Positions 1 to 12,800 of a stretch of DNA of 64,000 bases are shown in pieces. The stretch spans positions 131,548,753 through 131,612,752 of the forward strand of contig CM060685.1 of NCBI GenBank assembly GCA_030686995.1, written 5' to 3'. The position numbers were made by a program, and so were the translations under genes. The notes under the pieces are model-generated. The model was given only the letters and a program-made list of their open reading frames with translations. It had not been told where the DNA came from and did not search any database. Origin of the DNA: Artemisia argyi. Taxonomy: Eukaryota; Streptophyta; Magnoliopsida; Asterales; Asteraceae. Numbering within the stretch: position 1 is the first letter of the stretch; every line of letters begins with the position of its first letter.

Positions 1-1090
1 GCGGTTGTTAACCATTCCTTGATAATCTTGAAGCTATCTTCTGCCTCCTTAGTCCATTTGAACGGACCTTTCTTCAAGCAATTGGTAATTGGGGCCACTA
101 TGCTACTAAATTCTCTCACAAATCTCCTATAAAAGGTCACCAATCCATGAGAGCTCCTAACTTCGGTCAAAGTCTTACGTGAAGGCCAATCCATAGCCGC
201 CTTAAACTTGTCTTCGTCTACATGAATACCATCCGAACTCAAAATGTAACCAAGAAAAAATAGTTTATTAGTAAGAAAAGTACACTTTTTTAAATTCACA
301 AACAAATCATTCTCTGTTAAAGCTTTCAAAACCTTCCGTAAATGATCCAAATGCTCTTCCTTCGTTTGACTGCAGACCAAAATATCATCAAAATACACTA
401 GCACAAACTTACCCATAAATGGCCCAAGAACTTGAGTCATCAAGCACATAAAAGTGCTAGGTGCATTAGACAATGCAAATGTTATAACAATCCATTCATA
501 CAACCCATCATTCGTCTTGAAAGCGGTTTTTCATTCATTACCCGGTTTAATCTCAATTTGATGGTAGCCACTCCTCAAATCGATCTTAGAAAAAAAATTA
601 GAACCCAAAAGGTTGTCTGACAAATCATCAAGACATGGAATAGGAAAACTATACCTTACCGTGATCTTTTGGATGGCACGGCTATCAACGCACATCCTCT
701 AACTTCAATCCTTCTTCGGTGTAAGAAGCTTCGGAACAGCACAGGGACTGATTCTTTCTTGAATGTGTCCTTCTTCAACAATTCTTCTACTTTCTCACGC
801 AAGATATCTGAATCCTTAGAGCTCATCATGTAGTGAGAAAGATTAGGCAAACTTGCTCCAAGAATCAAGTCAATTTAGTGTTGAATATTCCTCAAAGGTG
901 ATAAAGAATCCAGTATGTAATCCGCAACAATCTTACTAAATTCTTCAAGTATAGGCTTAATTACTTCCAGAATTGCATTCTCCAAACCATCCTCAACTCC
1001 TTCAACAACCAAAGCATATGTACATATCTTTTGCCTAAAAGATATACGCCCCTCATACTAGACTTCATGAGTCTTGCAAAGTGGTTTATG
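1..1090 (-). pseudogene. Ty3/gypsy polyprotein fragment (reverse transcriptase to early RNase H)
   Basis: Read on the minus strand, several frames together give the Ty3/gypsy reverse transcriptase order. The pre-RT segment contains IDLILGASLPNLSHY and LREKVEELLKK. It is followed by [14 protein letters not shown], then the active-site box YFDDILV near 378-400, then [18 protein letters not shown], and finally [14 protein letters not shown] at the window edge. The copy is dead. The frame shifts near 750-780. Two stops (TGA, TAG) replace the glycine and tryptophan of the usual KKDGSW segment at about 695-715, and another frame change lies near 590. The element continues beyond base 1; no LTR is visible here. 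The class is certain from these motifs. The clade is not assigned. Confidence 0.9.
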
Positions 1091-1159
1091 GAGCCTGGTC
1101 TCTTATCAGGCCACAAAAAGAAAAAAAGAAAAAATACTAACATCCTCGTAACCAAAAAA

Positions 1160-1611
1160 GTAAAAAACTAAAAATAAAAAATTTGCACACTCTAATGACA
1201 AAATATTTATGTATGGGTTGTCGACTTGTCGTCTTTGTCAAAAGAGTTTTCTAAAGTTAAACAATGTGTACCTCCATATTTAGTAAACAAGTGAAAAGGC
1301 GCCCGCTGCGTTGCAGCGAGAATTTTTGAGGAATTTTGGCGATAATTATTTACGAATAATATTTGGGTGGGGCTTGTCATTGTAAGATCGTGGTATGTTT
1401 TTTGCCAACACGTGTTGTATTTGTTTGAACAAATATTGTGTGAAGCTATATTTGTAGTTTTCGTACGACGTCTTTTTTGGAATGAATGTTGTGTCGGGCA
1501 CCAGTGTGTTGCGGCGGGGCTAATTTTGACCGTTATAGTTTTAAAAAAATTTAGGATAATTTTAAAGTTATTTGATAGGTTAAGGGTGCATTTTGAAAGT
1601 TCTTTTATTTA
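1160..1611. other. Gene-free spacer with a small hairpin remnant
   Basis: No coding potential is recognised. A short perfect inverted repeat, CGCTGCGTTGCAGCG near 1305-1320, sits next to GGCGCC. GC-rich hairpins like this occur at plant Helitron 3' ends, but no CTRRT terminus follows on either strand, so it is at most a remnant. Confidence 0.4.
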
Positions 1612-1891
<280 letters not shown>

Positions 1892-1892
1892 A

Positions 1893-1896
<4 letters not shown>

Positions 1897-1965
<69 letters not shown>
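1897..1965. repeat. (TA)n microsatellite
   Basis: Roughly 68 bases of TA repeat directly downstream of the MITE. It yields a false Tyr-Ile repeat reading frame that is not annotated as a gene. Confidence 0.95.
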
Positions 1966-1966
<1 letters not shown>

Positions 1967-2333
1967 TATTGTATTATAATGGAGGAAGGCCTACTATTAA
2001 TAGAAATACTTAAAATTAAGCAATACAACTTTTAAAGCTATAAGTACAACAACCAATGCTACTTATAGAAATTCTCCTCATATTTAATTCTAACATACAA
2101 TTAATACTAACATTAATACAATAAATAAATCATTATATACATTAAATACAATTAATTAACTGGTCAATAAATACAATTAATGCACTTATTAAAACACCAC
2201 TTACATAAGAAATACAAATTATCAAGAATATTGTACAACCAACTTAAACACAATTCCTACATTAAATGTCACTAATACAAATAATAAAACATATTATACA
2301 AATATTCAAGCCCGAATGGGCAATGGGCCAAAT

Positions 2334-2423
2334 GGGCTCGAGCCCGAACGGCACGGGTCAAACGGGCTCGAGCCTGAACGGACACGAGCCTACGAGCTCG
2401 AGCCTGAACGAACACGAGCTAAA
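2334..2423. repeat. Three-copy 30-bp tandem repeat (GGGCTCGAGCCTGAACGG...)
   Basis: Three consecutive 30-base units begin GGGCTCGAGCCCGAACGG, GGGCTCGAGCCTGAACGG and GAGCTCGAGCCTGAACGA. The unit is GC-rich in an AT-rich surround and contains the palindrome GCTCGAGC. It is probably a transposon remnant; no coding role is proposed. Confidence 0.8.
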
Positions 2424-2679
2424 TGAAATTTTTGATATCCGTAAATTTATTGTCAAAAAGAACATAATAAACTAAAATATGTTCACATATTGTACAAACC
2501 AAGTAAACTACTAAACAAAAAAAAAAAATAATAATAAATAATAAATAAAATAATACAAACTAAGCATTTCATCAAACTTTTGCTTTAAAAAACTAATCAG
2601 TAAAACTATTGCCAAAAAACGTACAAATAAAATAAATTATTAGCCGAAAAAATTAAATTACATGATACCCACAGCTGCA

Positions 2680-2863
<184 letters not shown>

Positions 2864-2869
2864 AAAAAG

Positions 2870-4230
2870 CTTTAAATATTAAGAAGTTCAGAGTGTGTTT
2901 TGTATTTTTTTTAATTGTAATGTGTGGATCGTTTTCATTGGCCAAAAGAAATAATTTTTTAATTACAATATAGTATTTTAATGTTTGTTTATTATTTGTT
3001 GGGCTCTTCGCTTGTAACTCTCCTCTATAATATATAGAGAGAATGTATCTAGGTTGAGCTTATACAAGAACATTCATAGCTCCTGTAACAATGAAAATTA
3101 ACCAACATGGCCATTGACATGGATAAAATGTACCATTTTTAAATCATTGGAATACTTTAACAAAAGTGCTAATACCCATCTATGGTTAGCAAAAGTTTAT
3201 ATTTAAATGTCACCTCACATCTCTCGCAAAGTCATCCTCGACATTAAGGGAAAATGTCATCCAATGATGTTGTTCTAGTGTGGTGTTGGATTTGTATGTG
3301 TGTATTTTAGACTTTTGCGTTATTCAGTTTTCAGTGTTACTTTTAGACCAATTTGTAGTCTTTTAAGTACATCTATCACATATATTTGCATCGTTGGAAC
3401 ATAGTTGATTGCTTATTTGCTAAGAAAAAAAAATATGTACTATGCTTGTGAATTGTATAATGAATTCTCATATCATTAGCTATATATAGGTAGTAGAGAT
3501 GGATTTGCACAATCCTAATGGTCATGGACTAGCCAAGGCTATACCACTTCTCGACCTGTTGTGGGAAATATGATTTCATAACAAGCCTTTGAGCGTGTCA
3601 AGAAAAGGTCTTGTGTGTCCCAGTAGCTTGAGGTGGATTAGCTATGGAACTACAAAAAAATTATTGTTCTTGATAATCACTTCTATTCATTGTATGAAGA
3701 TAATCTACCAAAACTTTTTACCTCAATTATTCAGTTTATTACAACGTGTATCAAGTGATGTATTCATGATTAATATTGGATCATTGGTAACATTATTGTA
3801 TTTTATGTCTGAAATGTATTGTGTAACATATTGATTTTAGTTTTCATTCGATACTTTTATATTCATGTAAAGAAGTCATGTTGTTCACTAAGTTTTTGTC
3901 ATTCAAAGATTTAGAATATCACTCATGTTGTTCAGGAAACTTTGGAATATTTTCCTCACACGTTTAATAGCACGGGTTAGGTCAAAATATCTCGAAATGT
4001 TTGAAGGATGTCATTTATGATAAGAAATATATCTTCAACACTTATGTACAACTATATAAATAACACGGTTTATACCATTTTTTAACTTTACATATTCTTC
4101 TATCAACAATGTCCTTTTGGTTTGACTTTTGCTTTTACTTTTTATTTTTAGGTGTTCTCGGAATGAACACGAACTACTTAAGTGTTTAACGTTCACGGCT
4201 TACATTTGCTCTTTTTCTATGAAAAATGTT
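2870..4230. other. Gene-free spacer
   Basis: AT-rich sequence without recognisable coding sequence. The stretch TCCTCTATAATATATAGAGAG near 3018-3040 resembles a Helitron 5' end (TC plus a subterminal palindrome) and could pair with the 3' end near 4864-4888, but this is only suggestive. Confidence 0.4.
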
Positions 4231-4676
4231 GTCAAAAGCAATGTTGCAAAAATCGTGAATCGGTCCTGAGGCGGTCGACCACCCTGCAGCCTGTAATCGG
4301 TCAAGGCGGTGATTAATCGGTTTGGCATTTCCTGCATGTTTTGGGAATTTCTGGAGAGCAAATTAAAGATCTTAACTGATTCAAGCCTTCTATGTTTTCA
4401 AACCTCAATAAAAGGCTTCAATTCTGATTATGAGGCCCATTGTGCGTTATAAGTGAAATAAACGATCCCCAAATTAAGTAAAATGCCTAAATTTTTATTT
4501 TTTTAAATTTGACCGATTCGGCCGATTTTTGACCGATTCAGCCGATTTTTGGCCGATTTTTTTCCCAGACCGATTTTTTAGCCGATTAGCCTAAATCGCC
4601 AAGGTCTATGGCCGATTACCTTGGAATCGGCGATTAATCGGCCGATTTTTTCGATTTTTGCAACACTGGTCAAAAG
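4231..4676. mobile_element. hAT-type MITE with perfect 8-bp target duplication
   Basis: The element itself is 4239-4668 (430 bp). It begins CAATGTTGCAAAAATCG and ends CGATTTTTGCAACACTG, a 17-bp terminal inverted repeat with one mismatch. It is flanked by the exact 8-bp direct repeat GTCAAAAG at 4231-4238 and 4669-4676. An 8-bp duplication with CA(G)TG-type ends is characteristic of hAT transposons. The interior is dominated by variants of GCCGATT and GACCGATT and has no coding capacity, so it is non-autonomous. Confidence 0.92.
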
Positions 4677-4863
4677 TACATACAAAAAAAATATTTTATG
4701 CCTTTTCTATCGTTTCTACATTTTATTTTATTTTTATGTAATATGACTATTATCAATTCATACATCTAACATATCATTTATTTATGTGATATCACAAATC
4801 GATTGCTTATTTATTTTCATAATAAATACAAAACTACTATTTCATGGTTTTCAATTTAATCCC

Positions 4864-4888
4864 GTGAATTTCACGGGTTAATAAACTA
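4864..4888 (+). mobile_element. Probable Helitron 3' terminus (hairpin plus CTAGT)
   Basis: The hairpin CCCGTGAATTTCACGGG is followed after eight bases (TTAATAAA) by CTAGT. This is the canonical Helitron 3' architecture. The element would lie to the left on the plus strand; its 5' end is uncertain (a candidate TC end is near 3018). Confidence 0.6.
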
Positions 4889-4889
4889 G

Positions 4890-5440
4890 TTCAAATATAT
4901 ATATATTTTTTTATACCATATTTTGTCATCCAAAAATAAACAATCGCAATCATACATTTTTCCATATCTATTGTCATTTTACCCCATACCAAATCTGATA
5001 CCCATTGTGATTCCTAGCAACAAAGCAAACAACCCCTAAATTAAACCTCCAACTATCACTATTTTCACAAGAAATTGTCATGTATGGATTTGTGAGTATG
5101 CTCATCTTAAACAAAATTAGCATGCTTGTATAGTGAATGTCCAACCCCTATCACATTCCATAGTCCATTGACACATTCATTGGTTACACACTTACGTAAA
5201 CGCGTTGGATTGAGTCAAACTTTGACAGGGCTCGACTTAACAATATTGGGTGTTTAACTCGATCTCGACTTGATAGTATAACAAACCTTCATGAGAGAGC
5301 TCAAGCTCGATTTCTCTTTAACAATGTGTTTTTTAAAACCAACTAAAATATAACAAGGTTTAAACTCAGTTCGACATCAAGTTACCTAATAAAAGCTCGA
5401 CTCGTCAACACTCTCGGCTACACTTAAACTAAAGATGACA
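4890..5440. other. Gene-free spacer
   Basis: AT-rich spacer without a recognised gene. A stretch at about 5220-5400 has repeated GCTCGA/CTCGAC words as in the GC-rich repeat at 2334-2423, probably an old transposon remnant. Confidence 0.35.
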
Positions 5441-6759
5441 TCTTTTATATAATAAAGGAATTACATCATTTTGGAGTTTTTTTTGACAAAATAATCTTAG
5501 TGGAAAAAAAATTAGACCAATAGGAAAACTCGATTTTGAAACATAGGCGAAATCGAGCAATATAATTGGTTAATAAAAAGTCAAAATTGAATTGATTTTG
5601 GTCAAATTTTAAAAAATTTAGTGGAGGATTTGATTGAGTGAAAAAACACATAAAAAATAGGTGTCAAATTTATGAAAATAAAAACTTAAAAAAAGGAGGT
5701 AATTAATAAAACATTAGTGGTTTAATTTTAAATATATTATATGGAGTTAAGTGTAAAATTATAAATCTTCATGTTTTTTTTATAACTTTAGATAATAAAC
5801 AAATAACCCTTACACTTTATATCCTTACACTTTATAATATGAACTTTGTTTATAATTACATGAATATTAGTATTGGTTTGAGACTTCTATCCATTAAACT
5901 TACAAATTTTTATAAATGTATGAATTAATTTTAATATACGTTAAATACTTTTAAAATAAATGTTAGTTTTAAACTTTCATCTATTAAAATATCTTTTTAC
6001 TATGTACGTTAAATATAAATAAGAACTCATGTTATCCTATTTAAAAGTTTAATCTATACGTACACGGGTTTGAATATTAAATACAGTAATATAAATATCA
6101 AATGGTAAGTATGAGTTACTGTGATATGGAAATAAATATACACGATTGTATTTATAACGACTCATGTAATTATTATTTAAATGTAATTATTATTTAAAGT
6201 TTATATACAGATGTCCGGAAAAAAACATTTTTAAAAAACTTTACGGAGTATATTTTAACTTATTCAACGCTCATTATGTGCTACTAAACTTGCACATTTT
6301 GTACAAAATAATATCAATAGTTAAAGTTAAACAACAACGTCAACCTCAACATTAACATCTATGTCAGCTAAACAAAGTTAAATCTTTCATCTAATAAAAT
6401 TTTTACAAAATACTAATTGATATTAATACATAATTAAAAACTCATGCATACTTATTAGTTGTACTTATATCACAATTTTCACGGTTAAATTCTTATATGT
6501 CCATATAGTAAACAAAAATTTTAAAATAAATTTGATTTATGTGTAAACTCATGTGATCAAAGAACCTTTGACCCAATAACATTATAAAAAGACATGCTCA
6601 AGAATCCAATACAAGGTCGATGTCACGGTTATATTTACAATTTCTGCTAATTATTTTTCTTACTTTCGTACATGTTGATGCTCTAACTTTTTAAAATATA
6701 TAATAAGATTTTCTATTTTCAAACAATAATCCTGTATAATTAAATTTTTTATAACTAGT
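5441..6759 (+). mobile_element. Helitron-like non-autonomous copy, upstream of the MnmG/GidA gene
   Basis: From 5441 (TCTTTTATATAATAAAGGAA, preceded by A) to about 6547 the sequence is homologous, in inverted orientation, to 31334-32334. The shared order includes the CACTTAACTC-type segment, the region around ACGGAGTATA, and AAATTTGATTTATGTGTAAAC. The A|TC start fits a Helitron 5' end. The GC hairpin of the other copy is missing here. The sequence TTATAACTAGT at 6749-6759 may be a degraded 3' end. The start codon of the tRNA-modification gene lies only 110 bases further on, so its promoter probably lies within or beside this repeat. Confidence 0.6.
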
Positions 6760-6868
6760 TTGCAAGTACACATAAACATCAAGGACCATTTCCACAACTC
6801 ACCTCATTCCCCTTTCTTCCTCACCACTATCCTATTCCTATCTCCCCCCTCCAGTCCACGACCGAAAC

Positions 6869-9800
6869 ATGGCAACCGCCGCCATGTCACTACTCCACTT
6901 CACTCGACTCCCACGCCACGTGTCACTCTTCCCTTACCTCCGCCCACATCGCTCATCATCATCTTCCTCACTCAAGTTTACTCGCACGTGCAAGCCACGT
7001 GTCTCCTTCACCTTCTTCCCTACACGTAGTTATTCAGTAACTGCTTCCACCTCATCAGGTACATTTATATATTTACACGTTGTGTATTTTTGTATTAATA
7101 CCAGGGGGTGTTTGTTTCAGCTTATATAGCCGCTTATGGCTTATTTGCTTTTGGGCTTGTGTTGGGGGTGTTTGGATGGGCTTATTAGCTTATTGAAATC
7201 TGGAAAAGCCGATAAGCTTACTTTTTTGAGCTTATGAGCAGATAAATATAAGCTCATGGCTTAAGCCATGGGCTTAACCTATCATAAGCTCATAAAAGTG
7301 AGCTTATCAGCTTTTCCAAATTTCAATAAGCTATTAAGCCCATAAAATAAGCTAATCCAAACACCCACTTATTTCGACACTTTCCGGCTTATATAAGTTC
7401 ATTATGTCATCAACAGCTTATATAAGCCGGAAAGTGTCAAAATAAGCTGCAAAAAATGAGGTTATGAGACATAAGCCCAAAACCAAATAAGCCATAAACC
7501 GGCTATATAAGCCAAAGCAAACACCCCCTTAGTTTTTTAAAGGTTATAGTCATTTCATTGAACACCTTTGCTGCATTTTGAATATTTTGTTTAGGGTAGT
7601 GTTAAGTTTGTGTAGAGATTAATTAGAGGGTGTTTGGTTTGGTAGTGGGAGGGTATCGTCAGGCGCAGAACCAATTTTTCTCAAATCCACCTGTTCAATT
7701 TTTTAAAAATTAAAGTCCAACGTCAGTTAGAGCCTTTTCTACTGGAAAGAATCTCTGAATGGGAAATAAACGATCGAGGAACCATCCCACCCGTTAGGTG
7801 GTATGTTGTATAACTAAATGTCTAAATGCTTAGATAGTTACCGCAAACACTCACCAGGGGTGGCTGAGTTGGCTAGAGCTTGTGACTATCATCACTAACA
7901 TGTGAGAGGTCTCAAGTTCAAACCACGCATGGTGCAAAAAACCCGAAGTGGCCATGCCAACCTCCCCGCCTAGGAGGGCTTTAGCTGGTTTAAGTTTGTG
8001 GCCGTTGACCCAAGCCCCGGCCCCCGTGTGCAAAAAAGGTCGGACACGATGGTTATCCTAAAAAAAAAGAGAAACATCTCTTATGTATCATTCCAGATAT
8101 TGTGGAAGGCCTTCTTTCATTGAAATGTGGGTGTTTGATGTTTTTGGTCGGTTGGTGCATCATTTTGATCTGACTTAAATTGTAGTAGTGGGATGTTTGG
8201 GATTGTGTGTGTAAAACTGCGTTTTTATTCGTCTACCCTGGCTCGCTCTGTCATCCACCGGAACTTCTGAGATAAAGTCCGCAAGAACTTGCCCTTTCAT
8301 TGCATTCCTGATCAGCCTGCACATGATCATGTTAGAAAAAAATTTAGTTGCAGGCTCACAAAAACTTGTATACTATATTTTTAAACCAAATAGATACACA
8401 ACCGATATTTCATAGTTTAACATACTGTTTAGTAAGCAGCTTCTAAGATGCTTTCCTAAACTCTTTATTCTCTAGGAAAACACAGATAATTACTTCTTTC
8501 TATGGGTTTGCCAAACATTGATTTCTGATTAATTGCGTTTTTCAATAGCATTAATCAGATAATCACTCCTAGAATGTAATCCTGAACACCCTCTTAAGTT
8601 TTCTTTTTTGGCTTAAAGGTAAAAAAGAACTTTGTATGTTCAGGGACATGTTGGGCCCTATTTTTTATAATTAGAATAATGTGATCATCATACTATCATA
8701 TACGGAGTAAATGTTTAGAGGAACTTGAATTCGAATAGGAATTTTTTTCCCGTCAGTTAATATCATTATTTCCTTTTTCTGATAGTCATACCTGACCTAT
8801 GGTAGTTTTAAGCCATTATTTTCAGGATGTTTCTTTTAATCTATATGTTTACTCATTTTGAAATATTCTCTCTAGATTGGAATAATGTTGCAACGGGTGA
8901 TGAAACATATGACGTGATAGTGGTCGGAGGTGGCCATGCTGGCTGTGAAGCTGCTCTTGCCTCGGCTCGTTTAGGGGCAAAAACTCTTCTATTAACACTG
9001 AATCTTGACCGAATCGCATGGCAGGCTAGTTGATTCTGATCTGTATTTTTCATTATGATACTTCTCATTTTTGGACACACGCGTTAAACTAGGTTTACCA
9101 TATTGTTTGATATCGATATGCGAGTGGAATCTGTGTTTTGATGGTTTGAGATATTTTTGTCCAACTTATCTTGATTGTGAATCAAAGGACAGAGGACAGA
9201 CCCAAAATTTTTGTTACGAATTTGGTTGGATTATTAGGATGGCATCAAGTAGCACCCCGCTAATAGGCTTTCTATCCGTTACATCTTATAAAATATAGCA
9301 AGCTTAATCACACTACATGATACATACATATTTTTGCAACTGTAGAAGGACAAGCCCATGATATTAGCGCATATTTAGAAAGTTCCTATTGCATAGGTTA
9401 TTTCATAATTCCTATGCCCTTAGTATTCTGCTGAAAAGCTATTATACTGTCAAGTGTTGATAAAATAGATTCCATATATACTAGGAAAAGAAGCAATAAA
9501 CTTGTAAATAGGTAACATAACTTTGTAACTTGGAACATAATATGTATCAAAATTTTAACTAAGGGGAGAAAGCAGGGTGTAAAGCTGGACCAATGTATTA
9601 ATGAAATCTGGTAACTTCTTGTCTAAAATGGCATACAATAAAATAAAACCAACAACATCTAAAGATTTTGATTAGCTATTTTGTGCTATATTGCAATTTG
9701 CATCGCAACAAAGTCACCATGTCTTTGCAACCCTTTTAGATAGTTATGGCATTTGTATTTTCAATTGGAGATGGAAGTGGATGTTCCACTCTAGGTAAAT

Positions 9801-12800
9801 ACTAAATAGGTAATGAAAGGTTTAAAACTTAGCGGCTGGGAGATTTTAAAAACTGAAAATCGGCGGTGATAATATTTTCGTTAATTTAGGTTGAAGTATC
9901 TCTGGTTTTCTTCAAAAACTCACATTTTTGTGACTAAAATAATGGTGATGACGTCTTCCTTTGTTAATTCAGTTTTTCACTTTCGTTTTGGATAAATGCT
10001 ATGCATTTGCGACAAATAATTCTTACCTGTCTGGCAATGCCTCTCCAGCATCACTCCTGAGTATACCATTGCTATATTGGTATTCACATCTAACTCATGG
10101 TAAAATTAGTAACAGATAAACATTTATGATTTTTTTTACATTAATGACTTCTTGGGAATTGAATATCTATGTTCCACATTAATGTACCAAAGTCCTCAGA
10201 TGTCATTCTTACTGAGACAATTTTGATACAGCCCTGCAACCCAGCAGTTGGTGGACCTGCAAAGTCTCAACTAGTACATGAAGTGGATGCATTAGGTGGT
10301 GAAATTGGAAAGATGGCTGATAGGTAAATTTCATGCACTAAGTAGAAATGTTTTTTTGCCCTATTTTAGGAAAATAGCATACATTTGTAAGCTGATGCTA
10401 AAACCATCATACCTGCAATTTTTACTTCTACCAGATTCTGGCTATTCTATCTTGATGAGATTGGCTTAATTTAGATCAAAGTCCATAAGCTGTTCTAATA
10501 TTGTAGCGCCCGTCTTCTTACTATTTCAAAATGTCACTCTTTTCGTCTTTACAAATTGTGCTATTTGCGTGTCAAAAATACCACACTTCCTTAGAGGTTT
10601 GTATAAAAAATGATTGTTTTTCTCTCTAGATATGGGAAAGGAGTAGAGATATTCTTACTACATTCCCATATAAAACTATTCTTCTTCTTCTTCTTCTTCT
10701 TCTTTGTTATTCACTTATTTGCACGAGAATTTGAACTTGAGGTATAATGGAGATTTTTTCTTTACATTAGTATATGAATACTTTTCCCCTCCGTCTTAAA
10801 ATAAGTGTTCACATTACAATTACTGTTTTAGGAGAATGCAGCTAGTGCACTGTTTATTACTTGCATGTCAATTTTGCCTGTATACATTTCTAGAGGTACA
10901 ATCGTTGCAGTATCTCTAAACGTACAACCGTTGCAAACGCTGGACTAATATTTCAGTACAAATTGATAGCTAGGTTGACATTTATTTTGGAACAGAGGGT
11001 GTATATTTTTATTGCGGTTTAACTTAATCAGATGCTTTAAAGGGGAAGTTTAATACTGTAGAGGTTTATGTGGCAGTTTGAGAATTATCTATAGTTGTAT
11101 TTAATAAAGTTGCATGCTGCAAAAGATAGTAGATCTAAGTTAAATTGTCAAGATTTCATGAGGTTGAATTAGCGACCTGCTATTAAGGGATTCTCAGGGT
11201 AGTAAGACTTAAGATTTGCTTATTATAGATCCCTCTGTATGCTAGAGTCGAATCTTAATTGTTACTGCAGTTCATATGGTAAAGCAACTAATTGTTTCTG
11301 CTCATATATTTCAGGTGTTATCTACAAAAGCGTGTTCTTAACATCTCTAGAGGCCCTGCGGTTAGAGCATTGCGTGCTCAGACTGATAAGAGAGAATATG
11401 CTATTGAGATGAAAAAGATTGTAGAGAGGCAAGCTTACTTTATTCTTCTTTGAATGTTAACTGATTTTGTATATGGATATCATGATTTTCTGGTACATTA
11501 GTTATTGACTTTCAACTTATGTCATATGGAACTCATGAACGTGAGCTTGATGTTAACTTACATTCCTTGAACTTGATCTAGGAAGGTTGTAAATGGTGTG
11601 ATGTATGTTCCTATCTGGGGTTTTAAAGGGTTCATTCAAGGCACTTGTTTGAATGCATTAAAACAAAACTCTGGGCTGACTTGTGGCTGTTTTTTTAGCT
11701 TTCTTCGCGAATTTAAAGTACTTATATGTGTTTTGTGTTTGCAGCACTCCCAACTTGTCTATAAGGGAGGCAATGGTAACAGATCTCTTACTAGGAACAA
11801 ATGATGATGTCAAAGGTGTTCGCACATTTTTCGGGATGGACTTTTATTCACAATCTGTAGTACTTACTACTGGCACTTTCATGAGTGGAAAAGTTTGGGT
11901 TGGAAGAACTTCCATGCCTGCGGGTAGAGCTGGCGAATCAGCTTCGCATGGTCTCACTGAAAACTTGCAATCACTTGGATTTGAAACTGATCGGCTAAAA
12001 ACGGGGACACCTGCACGAGTTGACTCACGCACTGTGGATTTTTCTCTGTTGGAGCCTCAACACGGAGATGAAGAGGTTTTTGCATTTAATATCATATGTA
12101 TGTTTATCGTAGTTAAAATATTATCTTCAGAGTGGATTTTTTTGCTGCTTGATATATCGACGGGATTCAAAATTTTGATGAAACCATTAGTTATGCAAAA
12201 ATTAACACCCTCATGTGTCCCAGTACATTGTTATGTAAGTAAATAGTATCACAATAAAAGTTTAATTTTACAGAATAACTTGACGTTTTATGCATTTGAA
12301 TACATGTTGGGTAACTTTCGACCTGTTCAACCTGTTACTGTTTTAGCCACTATTAAAAATTCACTAGGTTAAGGAGATGGGTATTTTAACTTATTTTTCT
12401 AAGAGAACTATATATATCACTCATCTCTTAAATATTGCATGGTTAAGGGCTTCAGTCCTTTGTAAATTGATGCATTAAGTCTGAATAACGATTAAGGAAG
12501 TGGTATTTCTTAGCTAACATACAATAAGTGGTACCAATCTGATTCTGTAATTTCACAATTAAATAGAACAGGATTGGATTTTTTATTAGTGCGTATATGT
12601 TGTCTGCAAGTTTGTTCATCTTTGATGGTAGAGGAACTTGCGTTGCTTTTATCTTTTCCAAATATTAAGTTGTCAATTATGATACCAATTCATCTTTGAC
12701 ATCATTTTAACTGTTGATAGGATAGTCAAGGGCCTTCATCATATCATGTTTTTTGGTGAATTACACGTGTCCTGCATAGCCGAGAAAGACCAGTGACCAT

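Noticed and set aside
11683..12246. Apparent 187-residue single-exon protein
   Set aside because: It is exon 5 of the MnmG/GidA gene read through into introns 4 and 5.
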